A DNA stretch of 64,000 bases from Isoetes taiwanensis (lineage: Eukaryota > Streptophyta > Lycopodiopsida > Isoetales > Isoetaceae). Below, piece after piece: positions 45,400 through 57,734 of the stretch (the first letter of the stretch is position 1; each line of letters starts with the position of its first letter). Location: NCBI GenBank assembly GCA_021234155.1, contig JAJEKV010000047.1, forward strand, positions 3,150,494 to 3,214,493, written 5' to 3'. The notes beneath the pieces are model-generated. The model was not told where the DNA came from and searched no databases. It saw nothing but the letters and a program-made list of their open reading frames with translations. Position numbers and translations under genes: made by a program.

Positions 45400-45689
45400 A
45401 GCCCAAAAGTTGAATCAAGTTTATGTAATAGAATAAATGCAGAAGGGTCTTGTTGCTTTCCTTGACAGTATTAAGTGAGGTTCAAGAATGTTTGAATCGG
45501 ATGAAGTGAGGTTCAAGAATGTTTGAATCGGATGAAGTGACGTTCAAGATATTTAGTGAGGGGAAGGCATTCTTGCTAGCCCCTTGACCTTTAGAATTCG
45601 AGAGCGTCGTTGAGCCGCGAGGCACGACCGGATTCTAGCCAGGGGCTGGGAAGGATGTCTGAACCCTTTCCATTACATGGTATCAAGGT

Positions 45690-46300
45690 AATTGACCTGA
45701 TTCTAGATGTTTTCGAAGGCTTGTTCATTGATGAACTAGAGCAATGGTTATGAGATTGAGGACACACATGTACTAAAGTTGGTCACTTTGTTCTCCAATC
45801 ATTGTTATATGCAGATGACGTGGCCATATTTTTAGAAGATATGGAAGGATTATAGAGGCTTCTGGATAGTTTGGCCAATTTTTGTGATGAACGAGGTATA
45901 GTAGTAAACTTGTGTAAATCCAAAATCATGGTGTTTGGTACAGTTCAAAGGCTAGTGTTTCGATATAAGGGTTTGCAGCTTGAAATTTAAAATTAGAAAT
46001 ACTTAAGGCTTGCATTCAGCTCAAACTATAATTGGAAAGATTGCATTAAACAAAGGATGGCAGCAAAAAAGAGGGCCTTATATGGCATGATATCTGTTGT
46101 CAATAAGGTAGAACTGAGCACCTGGTCCATGCGAAGAATATTGCTAAGTGTTTAGTGCAAAGGATGTTGCTTTATAGCATAACACATAAGACCCTTTACA
46201 ATGGTAAAGATTGAGGAACATGTGCCATGGTGACACAATAGATAAAGCAGTTTAGGCATCTTTAGATTAGTATACAACCTTGCCATCTTTTGCTGCGGTA
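45690..46300 (+). pseudogene. LINE reverse transcriptase remnant in unit 2
   Basis: Copy of the remnant in unit 1, with LLYADDVAIFLEDMEG and more stops (for example in the region matching EIVENYKYLGL). It was duplicated with the unit, not inserted independently. Confidence 0.75.
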
Positions 46301-46809
46301 TAGCCAGATGATGTACAGGTTATAGACTGTGAAAAGCAAGATCAGTATGTGACATCCTAGAATCAATTCCTAGTGATTGATTCCATTGATAGAACCCTAA
46401 AATTACGTATTGTTGGACTCTCAGAGACAAATGGGATGATAATTATAAATAGATAGATAGATAATATTTTTTTACGTTATGCCACATTGGCATGAGGATA
46501 TATGACGGACCTCCTAGAGACTTGAACAGAAGATCTCTTAATCGCTAATTCGATAGACTAGCCACTTAACCAAACAAGGAGGAACAAGAGGAGACAAAGG
46601 ATTTACTTCCACTATGCATGTACAAATATATGGTGTTATTGCTGCTCACCGAGTAGGCAATATATTATCTTAGTCCAATTTTCTGACATGGCTAGGTTGC
46701 AATTTACATGGATTACCTTACTCGATACAAGAAGATTTGACATTACGGCAACTAGCCCAACGATCAGTTAACGAAAATACGTGATGCTCACTTAGTAATA
46801 AGTTGGCAG

Positions 46810-48012
46810 TATATAATAATAATAATATAATAATAATATTATGATCACGCCCACAAAAGACCTTGAAGGTCATGGAGCGACAGTGTACATCAATCAATCA
46901 ATCATGACCCAATTTCATAATGAGTGTCCTGTGTAGCTCAACCTGATGGAGGAAGTGACTTAAAGCACTTGCTGGTTCCATCATCAAAAGAGAATGAAAA
47001 CTCTGAAAACTTTGGCGACAAATACCAAGTCTATTTCTAATATCATCGTAAGCAGGGCATTGTAGAAACACATGGAATTCATTTTCTACCTTTTGATGGT
47101 CACATAATGCACAGATTCGGCTCTCTCTTGGAATTTGCCTCCATCTTCCTGTTTCAATTGCTAGATGGTGTGAGCTGGTTCTGTATCTGGCAATAATATG
47201 CCTGGCACATTTTGAGATTCCGGCTCTCAGGTAGCATTGGTCTGTGTATGTTAACAAGGGATTATTATCCTCTAGATAGGTGAGCATCCGTGATCCCTTC
47301 TTTTCCCATAAAATCTCTACCGCCTTGGTTTGGACCAGATCTCTAGCGCCCAAGTCAGTAGTAGGCCAAGAATCTGCTGTTATTCCCCATCTGCCCGCCC
47401 ACTTCATGACATCATGCCACCATCCTGATGTGGTGGACGCTAGTAATGCTATTTTAGGCAGTCTATCTTCTGACATTAGGTTGACTCTATTGACGAAATT
47501 AATTGTCTGATATAGAGCCTCAGCTTCTAGAGGAATCAAACCTGCTTCTGCCAAGAGTATAGCGTAAGGTGTCTGTCTTTTGACTCCTAGCTCTTCGTGG
47601 AGGAAAGATTTGAGCACCGTTTCGATCTGCCCCCAAAGCTTTAGTGATATGGATGGCCCCCAAATGGGAGCACCGTACAAGATGACAGTCTGCACAAGAG
47701 TCTTAAACAACATTTTTTTCAAACTCCAATCACCCAAAGATGCTTTATGGCATCTCGCCAACATACTATAAAGTGCTGCTTTGCCACCTGTAACACGTTT
47801 ATGCACACAATCCTTCCACTTGTAGTTAGATGAAAATTCCAGCCCAAGATATTTGTAGCATTCTACTATTTCCAAAACAGAACCGTCATACCAAAAAGAT
47901 TGCCTCTTAACTGTTCCAAAACCATCACCTTGGACTTACCCAAATTTACTTTCATTTGTTTGGCTCTGCAAAAATTACATAAATTGTTCAAGTGATCTTG
48001 AAGTCCATTTGG
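46810..48012 (-). mobile_element. LINE 3' half with ATT-repeat tail
   Basis: The minus strand holds a 325-residue frame (46898-47875): MEIVECYKYLGLEFSSNY, QTVILYGAPIWGPSISLKLW, NPLLTYTDQCYLRAGISK, TSSHHLAIETGRWR and ICALCDHQKVENEFHVFLQC (C-x2-C...H...C zinc motif), to a stop. Upstream at 48010-47880 LGKSKVMVFGTV extends it. The 3' end is followed by an ATT/AAT microsatellite (46815-46845) in place of poly(A). It replaces a few bases found at the empty site in unit 1 (42080-42095). The C-terminal frame is intact, so this copy is younger than the remnants in the units. Confidence 0.88.
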
Positions 48013-48779
48013 TGGCCGAGCAGTCATTGTTGAGCATCCACCTATTTAGATCACCTTATTATTCACCCTCTCAACATAGTATTTGTGGGCTATATGTCTT
48101 TGCTCTGTCTAGAATTAGGGCTATTTATTTTGTTTTAATGTGTTATATGTTGGGGTCTTGCCTTTTTGTTTGGTTTGGACTTATTGCCTTGCTCATGTAC
48201 TGTCCCGTGGCCCAAGGGCATTTATGGCTATTAATATTTTTATCTCATTATATTTTATCTTTATAAATCTTATATAAAACACTAAATAGAACAAGATGAT
48301 AGATGGTCTTATTATAACTTTCGTTTTGGACCATAAGATCATGTGAGTGGCTCAAATCATATTTGAAACTAGCTATATGATTTTTTAGTGCGTCTATCGT
48401 CTATTGGTAGTTACAGTGCTGTCCAACAATCAACTCTCTGACTTCTATATTGTTCCAAGCCCCTATTAGACAACCCTAATTTTGATGTTGGGTGAATCTA
48501 TGGTTTATGTAATATGTATTTTATCAAAAGTTTAAATTTGTGGAAACCGAGAGCGTCATTGATCAAATTGTATATAGACACAGGACCAAATATGAACATG
48601 ATGTTTTGTGGATAGGGTTATAGATCTTATGAAAGGCATTTCAAACACTCAACATGGGATGGTTTACTTGGGGATGACCAATGTAGAAAAATTCATGAAG
48701 TTACATTTGTCAAACAAGTGGAGTCTAGATTTGGCGAGAACTTTCTATAGCTTCTAATAAATGAGTTTTTCTACTTTTT

Positions 48780-49390
48780 CACTACAATAGTATTATACCA
48801 TAACAGATGGGACATTTTAAAGGTAAAACTTGAATCACAAGCATATATAGTTGCATATATAATTAAACTTAAATCACGAGCATAGATAGTTGCATTTATG
48901 ATTAGATGGCACTTCTATATACGCCATTTGTATTGGATAAAATGGAAAATAGAAGTCACTTAGACATGTGCCATTTGTTCGTATACAAACAAATAGGTGG
49001 CACTTACATGCCACTTATTAGTTTGCTATTTATGCCACTCAAAATGGCAAAACAATGCCCACATTTAAGTGGCATATTCAAGTCACTTAGAGTGGTGACA
49101 TTTGTTCGTACACAAATGGCATAAATAGGAGGCACTTATGGGACACTTATATGACATTTATTAGTTTGCCATTTACACAGGTCAAAATGGCAAATTGACC
49201 ACACTTAAATGGCACATGCATGACACTAATCTATGTGCCATTTATAAGGCCAACAAATGGCAAGGTAAGTGACACTTAAATGGCACATACTTGTCACATT
49301 TTTTGATGTGCCAATTACAACAATACAAATGGCGAATTCATGAAATTGTGCCATTTCTTCGTGCTATTTATACCCAATTCCGTAGTAGTG
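48780..49390. mobile_element. CACTA-like MITE, copy 2
   Basis: Second copy of the element at 42882-43502, duplicated as part of the array unit, with the same CACTAC ends and TGCCATTT words and small indels. Confidence 0.55.
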
Positions 49391-50205
49391 AAAGTAGCTA
49401 TGTAACCAAATAGATTAATCTAAGAACAAAACTTGATTTTCTTCTCGAAGGAAACTTCGAGTTCCTCAATTGCGCAAAACAATAGGCAATCTCTATTTAT
49501 AGACTAATGTATTCACGCAGACATTTAAGTGAATTTGCAAGCAGACACTTGTCACAAACTGAAGAAGGTAGCTTCCTCAAAGTAGACGAAAAACATGTCA
49601 GATATTAGCATAAATGCAATTCATTCTTTCCAGATGTAAAGCCTCAAATCCCGAGAAATTTGGTTGGACCTTGAAGTTCTTTCCAACACATATGAGGCCA
49701 CTCCTCCTGCAAGTGGAAAACTAGTTGGAAATGATAGGCGAGAAAGTTGCCCACACTTCAAGCTCCTTGATAGCTATTTTGGTGATTTCATGCTGGTGCG
49801 ATTGATGTTGAGGATAGTTCAAAGGTACAAGATAAAGAAGCGAAGAAGGAAATCCTTGAATTTGCAAGTGGAAAGAAAAAAACTAAAATGATAGGTATAT
49901 CTTTGATGAAAAAGGTTTTAGCAGCAGGAAAAGAATCATACAAGTCGTTGGAGCACAAATCAAGAAAATGAAGTCCAAAAATTGAATCAAGTTTACGCCA
50001 TAGAATAAATGCAGAAGAGCCTGCTGCTTTCCTTGACAATATGAAGTGAGGTTCAAGAATGTGTGAATCGGATGAAGTAAGGTCCAAGATATGTAGTGAT
50101 ATGAAACGGAAAGGAGAAGGCATTCTTGCTAGCCCCTTGACCTTTAGAATTCGAGAGCGTCGTTGAGCTGCGGGGCGTGACCAGATTCTACAGGTCAGGG
50201 CTGCG
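49391..50205. repeat. Tandem array unit 3 (partial)
   Basis: Begins AGTAGCTATGTAACCAAATAG and follows units 1 and 2 to about 49710, then jumps to GGAAAACTAGTTGGAAATGA, a deletion of about 750 bases relative to unit 1. It continues through the lysine-rich frame and ends near CGTGACCAGATTCTAC at about 50200. Confidence 0.82.
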
Positions 50206-51204
50206 GCTTGTCTTTGTGATGGAAGATATGGGAGGATTCCACTAACGGCACTAGCAATTAGTAACCGAATTCAAAAACACAAATCTGGTCAGTGGCATCG
50301 ACTTCCTAATTGGCAGAAATCTAATAGACGGCAATTAGCATGACGGAAGAGTTTCCCCGACAGTTAACGAAGTGGTTTGCAATTAGCATTGGGCGTTTTT
50401 AGTTTTGAGAGCAACGTTTTGGTAACTACTAATTGCGATAGTGGAATCAGGGTGGAAGTGCCAGATCTGAGATGTCGTCACAAGATTGGCTTTCATTTAA
50501 TTGACACAGCCGTAACTTTGCCACTGGAATTAGGGTCAGATTCTACATGCAGCAGCGGCAGTTCTTTTTGATATCTCAACTTCCAGCTTTTTTTTTTTAA
50601 GGGCAGTAACTCTCTGATTCCATTGCAGTAGTGGCAAAACAAAACCAATTCAAAATAGACGTTTAAGATCGTGCCTTTAATGGAATCTAAAGCAAGACTT
50701 GTCTGGCATTTGATTCAAGTTTTAAAGGCCAGGGAATCACCCCTGTCAATTAAGCTAGTGTTTTGGAGTTAAAAGGGGAGCGTTTTTTGTTTAGGAGGAG
50801 TGTTTTGATAATTGCTAACTGTTGCAATGGAATCAAAAGACAAGTTGTACGGGAAACCGCCCACTTAAGCACAAAAACTTTATTATGATGGGTTTATTTT
50901 TTTTTGAATCTCCTATTTTAAATAACATTATGAAATTTCAAAGCTTAGCTTTCAATTGATACTAAGCAAAACGAGTGGTTTTGACAAATTCCAAGGTTGC
51001 TATAAAAACTGTAAGTTGTATGTTAATTTTGGCACCAATAGACCTCCAAATGCCCTTCAAATGGACCGCTAAATACTCATAATTGACCTTCATTGGACCA
51101 CAAGTGCCCATCAATAGACCATGCATTTAGCTCAATTTTTAATAGTTCTTAAGGTGGGCTATTAAAGGGCAAAGGTGGGCTATTAAAGGGCAAAAGTGGG
51201 CTAT
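50206..51204. other. No gene recognised
   Basis: Contains repeated GGGCTATTAAAGGGCAAA words (51153-51210, three copies) next to the LINE tail; otherwise nothing identified. Confidence 0.5.
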
Positions 51205-53560
51205 CAAAGGGTAGAATAGAATAGAATAGAATAGATGTTTTAACGTCCATGGAGACCAATAGGTCATGGGACCCATACAATGGGCTAGTACAATCATTAC
51301 TACTAGGATTAAAAAACCCCTGCCTCGAAAGGTTTTCAAGGGAAAAACTTTTGCAGTAATGATGATACTAGACAAGCGGAGATAATGACTACTGAGGGCT
51401 CAGTAATTGCAGACGTTTAGCTAGAACCTCAAGTATGTATAATGCCAAGTCATGCACAGATGGTGCGCTGAGAAGTTGTAGAAGCGTGGAATGGAATGCT
51501 AAGGTCAAAAAATGATTCCGAACTATCTCAAAAGCAGGGCAACTCAGAAGAGTATGGCTTTCATCTTCAATAACACTCAGAATCGCAACAGGCACATAGT
51601 CTCGCTTCACGGCAATGCGGCCGCTCCCATCTACCCTGTCTCAATCCGTAGCTGTGGGACCCCGTGCGAATTGATGCAATAGCTACAAGCTTGTTCCCGG
51701 ACAATGAAGCAAGCAAATAAGCTTGGGGCCCCGTGCCAAGGTGGGATTTATGTGTGCATGATAATGACCGGTTTTCACTTGGGCCAAAGTAATCTGCGTC
51801 CCATATCTTTTGAGAAAAACGACCATTGAGATATTGTTGCAAAAGCTTCGAGGATCGAATCGGCAAGCATCGGCGAAGGTTTCGTTTGCACGATAACGGG
51901 CAAACCATGTAGTGCAATGCTCTTTCCAACATCGTTTCAAACGCCGGGAGATTCAGCCATGGCAAGTGAGAATAGGATACCTAACATCATCCATGTGGTG
52001 CATCTTGCGGATATAGTGGAGATGGCGCTTCATGGCAGAATGTTGAAGAGGCCAAAAACTTGTCTCTTGTAAAAGAATAGCATAGGGCACCGTTGTTTTA
52101 ACTCAAAGGTCAGAAGTGAGAAAGGACTTTTGCACCCCGCTCCAAGCTCTCCCAAGCACTAGCACTAATGGCGACCCCCACACTTCGAACCATCATAAAA
52201 AGCGGGCTCTACCAAAGCCCTAAACAAGTGAGCTTTCCGTGGGCCAATCATGAATTTCTGCTTGCGAAAACAATTGTTTTGCATTGCATAGAGTGCTCTC
52301 CATCCAGCCACCACCCGCTTGGTAATACACTGTTCCCAAAGTGTGTTCTTACAGAATTCTACACCAAGATACTTGTAGCTATCTACAACTTCATCTTCAC
52401 GGCTATCATAGTGCATAGTGGGAACATTGTAACGAGAAGATTGAACTACCAAAAGCTTGGTCTTTTGGAGATTAACACCATGAGACTGTGTTCTCACAAA
52501 AAACGTGCGAGGCGTGTAAATGTTCTTTGCATACTAGCGGCGGTGTGTGTGCCGGTGTGAAACATTATCGGATACATAAGTTGCCTAATGATATAGTGTG
52601 CCAAATGTGGACCTCCGCTGCCATGATTATCAAGCCATTCTTCCAATTGATCAATGTACAAGCCAAAGAGTGTAGGAGATAAAGGGCAACCCTGACAAAC
52701 TCCAATATTGCTAGTGATTTGAGTACACGATCTTTGGAAATTTAGCAAAAACCCTTGCATAGAGCCGATAAACCGCATTTTGAAGATCTTGTGGAACCCC
52801 AAGTGCCTGCAAGCGCTGCCAAAGAAGCTCGCGTGGTACTGTATCAAAAGCAGAAGTAAAATCCACAAAGCATATATAGAGGTCTTGTTTCAAACTTCGA
52901 CTATGTTCAATAAGCATGCGCAATGTGAAAATATGGTCTATTGTAGAATGGCATGGACGAAAAGCCCACTTTGTCCCTACAAAGACGCATACACCGGTAT
53001 GTTACGCCCATGATGTCAACTGCTTCTCAGTAAGACTGGCTAAGAGCTTTGAGAATATGGAACTTACCATGATCATGCGATAATTAGAAGGGTCATGCTT
53101 ATCACCGCTTTGTAAATTGGTGCGACCTTCTTGACGGTTTTCAAGTTTTACGGCAAGCCTTCTTGCAAAGCTTGATTTAAAAGAGTAGTGATGATTGAAA
53201 GCAATAGCGGACCCCCCCATTTAAGCAATTCTGCTTGCAAACCTTGAAGATCAGGAGACTTGCCATTAGATAGATGCCGCAGTCCTTCTTTGACTTCCTC
53301 CTCTGTGAATTGAAGAATATCACTTACCAAAGGAGGCACAGAATTAAGGACCCCAGGATGATCATATAAGTGGACCAATCGCTCATCCCATTGCTGCATA
53401 GAAATATGTCCAAGGGTAGGAGGTGGTCGATATAATATTTTGCGCCAGAAGGTCCGAGGCTCACGTAACATTAATTCAAACAATTTGCTTCTGATGCTCA
53501 GCAACAAAGCCAAAAGGTGGGCCATTGAAGGTGGGTGAAAGAAGGGCACCCTCCCCTATG
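51205..53560 (-). mobile_element. LINE, 5'-truncated, TATTC-repeat tail
   Basis: On the minus strand from about 53549: REPRTFWRKILYRPPPTLG, FTEEEVKEGLRHLSNGKSPD (the usual start of the RT domain), SNYRMIMVSSIFSKLLASL, DLYICFVDFTSAFDTVPREL (catalytic D), NIGVCQGCPLSPTLFGLYID, a damaged YADD box, QKTKLLVVQSS, VVDSYKYLGVEF, then TGSHSYGLRQGRWERP and ARLCACCDS...EDESHTLLSCPAF. The 3' end is a run of TATTC repeats (51210-51232, plus strand AGAATAGAATAG). Many frameshifts. The element ends about 80 bases from the SMU2 start codon on the other strand. Confidence 0.85.
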
Positions 53561-53587
53561 ACATGGAATTTCTTTGCTGCTGACGTG

Positions 53588-53598
53588 GTCTATTATAG
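53588..53598 (+). promoter_or_regulatory. Weak TATA-like site before SMU2
   Basis: TCTATTATAG lies about 45 bases upstream of the SMU2 ATG, in the roughly 80-base gap between the gene and the antisense LINE. Tentative; many housekeeping genes lack a TATA box. Confidence 0.25.
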
Positions 53599-53638
53599 AC
53601 AAACGTAGAAACCCTAATCCTGCCGGACTGTTGCGAGA

Positions 53639-56600
53639 ATGGGAATTGCCATGGATCCCGACGATATGCCTGCTTCAAATCCTCTACCTCCCCCTCCTCC
53701 CCCACCGCCCAGGCGCCATGGCAGAGGCAGCAATAGAGATAATGGTGTGCGCATGGAGAATCTATCCAATGCAGATTTCCGTCGGATGGTCATCGAAACT
53801 CCTCGCCGTGGCGAGGAACATCATAAGGAGCGGAAGGGCACTAAGTAAGTCCCAAGATAAAATGAAATGCTCGTTTTTTATTGTGTTCTCATTTCCCTTA
53901 TGTTATCAGGTGACAATAGCATTGATATAGGAATAACTGAGCTCTCATTTCCCTTATGTTATCACGTGACATTAGCAAATATACAGGAATAACTGAGCAA
54001 ATCATTCATAAATTTTAGACTGAGGAAACTTAATTCACGTAACTATATCTGGCGCTGACAAAGAATACTGGACTATTAAATTTTGGGTGGCTACTGTTGT
54101 CTCCTGTGCTTTACAAGATGCTGTTGAGAATTCTGCATGCTGTTCAAGTTTGGGCTTCACGTCTTATGTTGAGATCATTGAAATTGCTAATTTGATGAGA
54201 ATATTTGTTCTCTCAGTCGAAGCAAACGTGGCGATGAAGAGGAACATGAGGGAGGGAAAAAACCACATAGAAAGTACCGGCCAAAACCAAAAGAGTAAGA
54301 TACTGTCTGTTTTCTCTGTGGTTCTCTTGTTTTAGCAGCTGGATTTATGTACTGCTTGCAGAGAGGAGAAACAGGAAGAACTGGACCTGCCAAAATACCG
54401 TGACCGAGCTAAAGAACGACGGGAGGATCAAAATCCAGATTATGACCAAACAGCCACTGAGCTTGGTTCCCTTCATGCCGTCGCTCCACCTGGTACTGTA
54501 GACTTGCGGTAAGTCCTAGATTACTGTGCAGGATAGGCCACAATCTAATGGGCTCAGCACTGGTTAAATTTGTGGTATATTTAACTGCAGTACCACAGAT
54601 GCACAGCGAATATCTATAGAGAACTCCAAATTTCTTGGAGGTAAGAGACAGGACTTTTGATTCCTTCAGTATCAATTTCTGCACATGGTTAATATATATA
54701 AACGAATATATAGAAGTTGCTTGCTGCATTCATAAGTTTACTACATTGGCTTGTTTTGAAACAGGTGATGTTGAGCATACGCACCTTGTCAAAGGACTTG
54801 ATTTTGCTTTGTTGCACAAGGTGCGAAGTGAACTCGATAGAAAACCAGACACTGATGAGCCGATGGAGACAAAACACATGTAAGTAGTTGCTGTAGTTGT
54901 TATAAGTTCCAGTTTGAGCAGTCATACCTTACTTTCTTCTCAATTAAGGTCAAAGGAGGATGAGGCAGCAATGAATTTTCGAACTGCAGCAGCAAAGGTT
55001 AGATGATAGAATTGATCTGTTCAAAGTGTTTGTTCCCCGTACAAAGCTTTAAATTTTTCTTTATTCCCAATTGCAGCTGATTTATCAATGGACAGTCAAG
55101 CCTCAAACAGTTAATAAAGTCAATGAAATGTTTCTTCCTGGTCGGACGGCATTTATATTTAATATGGTAATTCGTACCCTTCCATCTCTGCTTCAAGAAC
55201 AGGAGAACTTATGTCAATATTCTCTTTTCAGGCTGGGGAGGCTGGACATGATATTCCAACAACAGTACAACGTAGTAAGGCTGACTGTTCACCTCCAGAG
55301 GTTTGCTTGGACATACAAATGCCCTTTTCTTTCCTTGCCGCTTCTTGCATGCTAATAACTGGTGGGGTACAAAATGCTGCACTTTTCTTTTCCAGGAAAC
55401 AGTTGCTGTTGGTGTAGATGGCTCAGTACTGGAACGAATTGCAAAGATTATGGCTTATCTTCGTCTGGGTTCTTCTGGGAAGGTAGGCATGCCTTGGAAA
55501 ATTGGTTTGACAAGTTCAATGACACACTATTTTTTATGTCTTTGTTTCCAGAGTCTAAAGAAAAAAAGGAAGGACAAGGGAGGTAATTATCAGGCTATGC
55601 TTCAATTTATCTTCTATTCCCAGAATTAATAAATAAATGCCTTGGTTGGCAGCAAAGGGATCATTTGTTAACACAGATGGGCATGCTGATGCTGATACAG
55701 TCAGTAAGTCAGGAATGACAGGCGAACTAGACCAGAATCTTCCACCGCCACCTCCTTTGGGCCAACCTGAAGACAACAGACATATAATAAGCTCTGGAAG
55801 ACCACGCAATGATGAGGATGATATTTTTGAGGGGGCCGGTGCTGATTATGTAGTAACTATGAAGAATAGGAATAGAAGTCCAGCCTCAGAAGACATGGAA
55901 GAGTCCCCACGGGAAAGACAGAGACAGCCCTATTTTCAAGATGCAGGACCCCAAGAAGAATGGAATCAGCAGGTTTGCTTTAAATTAAGTTTTGTAGTGG
56001 TAGGAGAACTCTTTACGATTTGACATGTTAATGTCCTATACAGGTTACATATGATACAGTACAAGCTCCTGCATTGCCCCCGTATCCCGGGGAATGGGCA
56101 GAGTATCCTGCACCTCCTCCTGAGCAATATGCTGGACCTTGGCAACAAGAACAGTATAATTATCCTGAGCAATATTATCAAAATCAGGTTGCAGACTATG
56201 GGGCACAAGCTGGAACTGTGCCTTCCAAAGATCCTCGTTTCATGACACAAGAGGAAAAAGATCGCGGCATGGGTTCTGTATTTAAACGGGATGATCAACG
56301 GCTTCAGCAACGCCGTGAGCTAGATGCTCGTGAAAAAGATCCAAATTTTATATCAGAAAGTTATTCTGAGTGTTATCCTGGTTATCAGGAATATAACCGT
56401 GAGGTTGTGGACAGTGACGATGAAGAAGATCTCACGAAAATGGACATGGGTGGTAGAGTAAGTTCTTTCTTTGTATTTACTGTAGTAGTATAACATAATA
56501 AGAATATCTATTAGCAATAATTTTAACGGCCTTTGTTTCATTTTAAGTTTGTTCGACCCTTTGAGTTATTAACATTTAATGCTGGTTGTTTAGGCAAAAG

Positions 56601-56875
56601 GACGTCTTCATCGATGGGACTTTGAAACAGAGGAAGAATGGGCAAAATACAATGAACAGAAGGAGGCAATGCCAAAGGCTGCTTTTCAATTTGGTGTTAA
56701 AATGCAAGATGGTCGAAAAACAAGAAAGCAAAACAAGGATCAAAAGCTGACTAATGAGCTGCACAAAATTAATCAGATTCTGGATAAAAAGAAGAAGGAA
56801 AAGACAGGTTCTGGTTATGACGACGAGGCAAACTTTGAAGAGGAGTCGCATCCTGGAAAGCGGCTAAGGGTATAA
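53639..56875 (+). CDS. SMU2: SMU2 / RED (IK) family splicing factor, 13 exons
   Basis: Exons: 53639-53844, 54217-54294, 54362-54508, 54591-54640, 54765-54879, 54949-54997, 55077-55166, 55232-55300, 55396-55482, 55552-55582, 55653-55972, 56044-56457, 56594-56875. All introns are GT-AG; the sum is 1938 nt, 645 residues. RED joins SMU1 in the spliceosomal B complex in the nucleus. The RED N-domain (about 95-300) has KYRDRAKERREDQNPDYD, SKFLGGDVEHTHLVKGLDFA and GRTAFIFNM. Residues about 308-414 are acidic/Pro-rich linker and 415-500 are Tyr/Gln/Pro-rich. The C-domain (about 540-645) has RLHRWDFETEEEWAKYNEQ and AAFQFGVKMQDGRKTRK. A proline run lies near the N-terminus (PLPPPPPPPP). It looks intact. 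A LINE lies immediately upstream. Confidence 0.95.
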
Positions 56876-57329
56876 CTATGTCATTTGAAGAGCAGCAAGG
56901 CTTAACAGCAAAGGCATGTTTATGACCAACCCGAATGCACGGCCGTGCAAGCTTGTGAGCCAGAAGTCACATTGTTGTCTTAGGAAAAAGCTTGTGCATG
57001 CTGTGACAGGAGGACAAATGCCAGGAAAATGCAAATTGAACTTAAGGTCTCAACTTCTGTTTAACTAAACATGTACATTAACATGCAAACCCGTATATCT
57101 AACTTCCAAACTGGATCCACATAGGTTTTCAAACAGTGATTTAAATCGAAATTATTAAACTATAACTTATGTGAATTATATTTGCCCTTGCAGCCCAAAA
57201 AAAGGGAAGAACATATGCTGCGGTAACATTTGAAACAAATAATTGAACTTTAGCTATGAATGACAAACTCACACAAACACAGTGTGATGATAAATTTACT
57301 CTACTTTTTAATTGGAAAAACAACTGGCA
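56876..57329. other. SMU2 3' flank
   Basis: Probably holds the SMU2 3' UTR. No clear polyadenylation signal or other feature was picked out. Confidence 0.5.
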
Positions 57330-57734
57330 TTATTTTCGCTGCTGGTCCATGGGCAAAATTCTCCTTTGGTTGTAACTGGTTCTCAATCTGTGGAGAGGCC
57401 AAGTTAATGTTCTCTGTAATGTAACATTATGAGATGAAGTTGGCAGACTCTGACTCCCAACGTGGTTCATGTTTGGCGGGATCTCATTCCCAATTGGGAT
57501 GCTCCTTGTGTCATTTTTTGTCTTTGGTCTTGTAACACGGCAATATGCTAAGAAAACCACTACACCAAACACCACAAATAGATTACAGATTACGATAGCC
57601 CATGCACTGAGCCCATGAGCCCTGTGTGCATTTTCAGAATAAGGCGCTCCAACTGGGGACTCCAATAGCTTCCGAAACGCGCCTGCTTCCTTTCCCACTG
57701 TAATTGCAGAACTCAGCAGCATCAATTTGGACAT
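57330..57734 (-). CDS. Hypothetical small membrane protein
   Basis: A 134-residue frame opens MSKLMLLSSAITVGKEAGAF and contains one clear membrane segment, WAIVICNLFVVFGVVVFLAY (about residues 45-64), followed by a basic stretch (CRVTRPKTKNDTRS), which suggests an N-out, C-in single-pass protein. The C-terminal part is Ser/Thr/Asn/Arg-rich. No family was recognised. It converges with SMU2 (about 450 bases between stops). It could be a real short gene or one exon of a larger one. Confidence 0.4.
   Translation of the reverse strand: MSKLMLLSSAITVGKEAGAFRKLLESPVGAPYSENAHRAHGLSAWAIVICNLFVVFGVVVFLAYCRVTRPKTKNDTRSIPIGNEIPPNMNHVGSQSLPTSSHNVTLQRTLTWPLHRLRTSYNQRRILPMDQQRK

Larger units (their letters stand above)
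43503..49390. repeat. Tandem array unit 2 (5.9 kb with two LINE insertions)
   Basis: Repeats unit 1 in the same order and orientation, about 93-96% identical by eye. It is longer because of a LINE piece at 43685-44308 and another at 46810-48012. The lysine-rich frame is at 44916-45399, the reverse transcriptase remnant at 45690-46300 and the MITE at 48780-49390. Confidence 0.88.

Noticed and set aside
39309-50205. Array as tandem LTR retrotransposons sharing LTRs
   Set aside because: No primer binding site or TG..CA borders near the unit starts, and the repeated part contains coding-like sequence through to the next junction.
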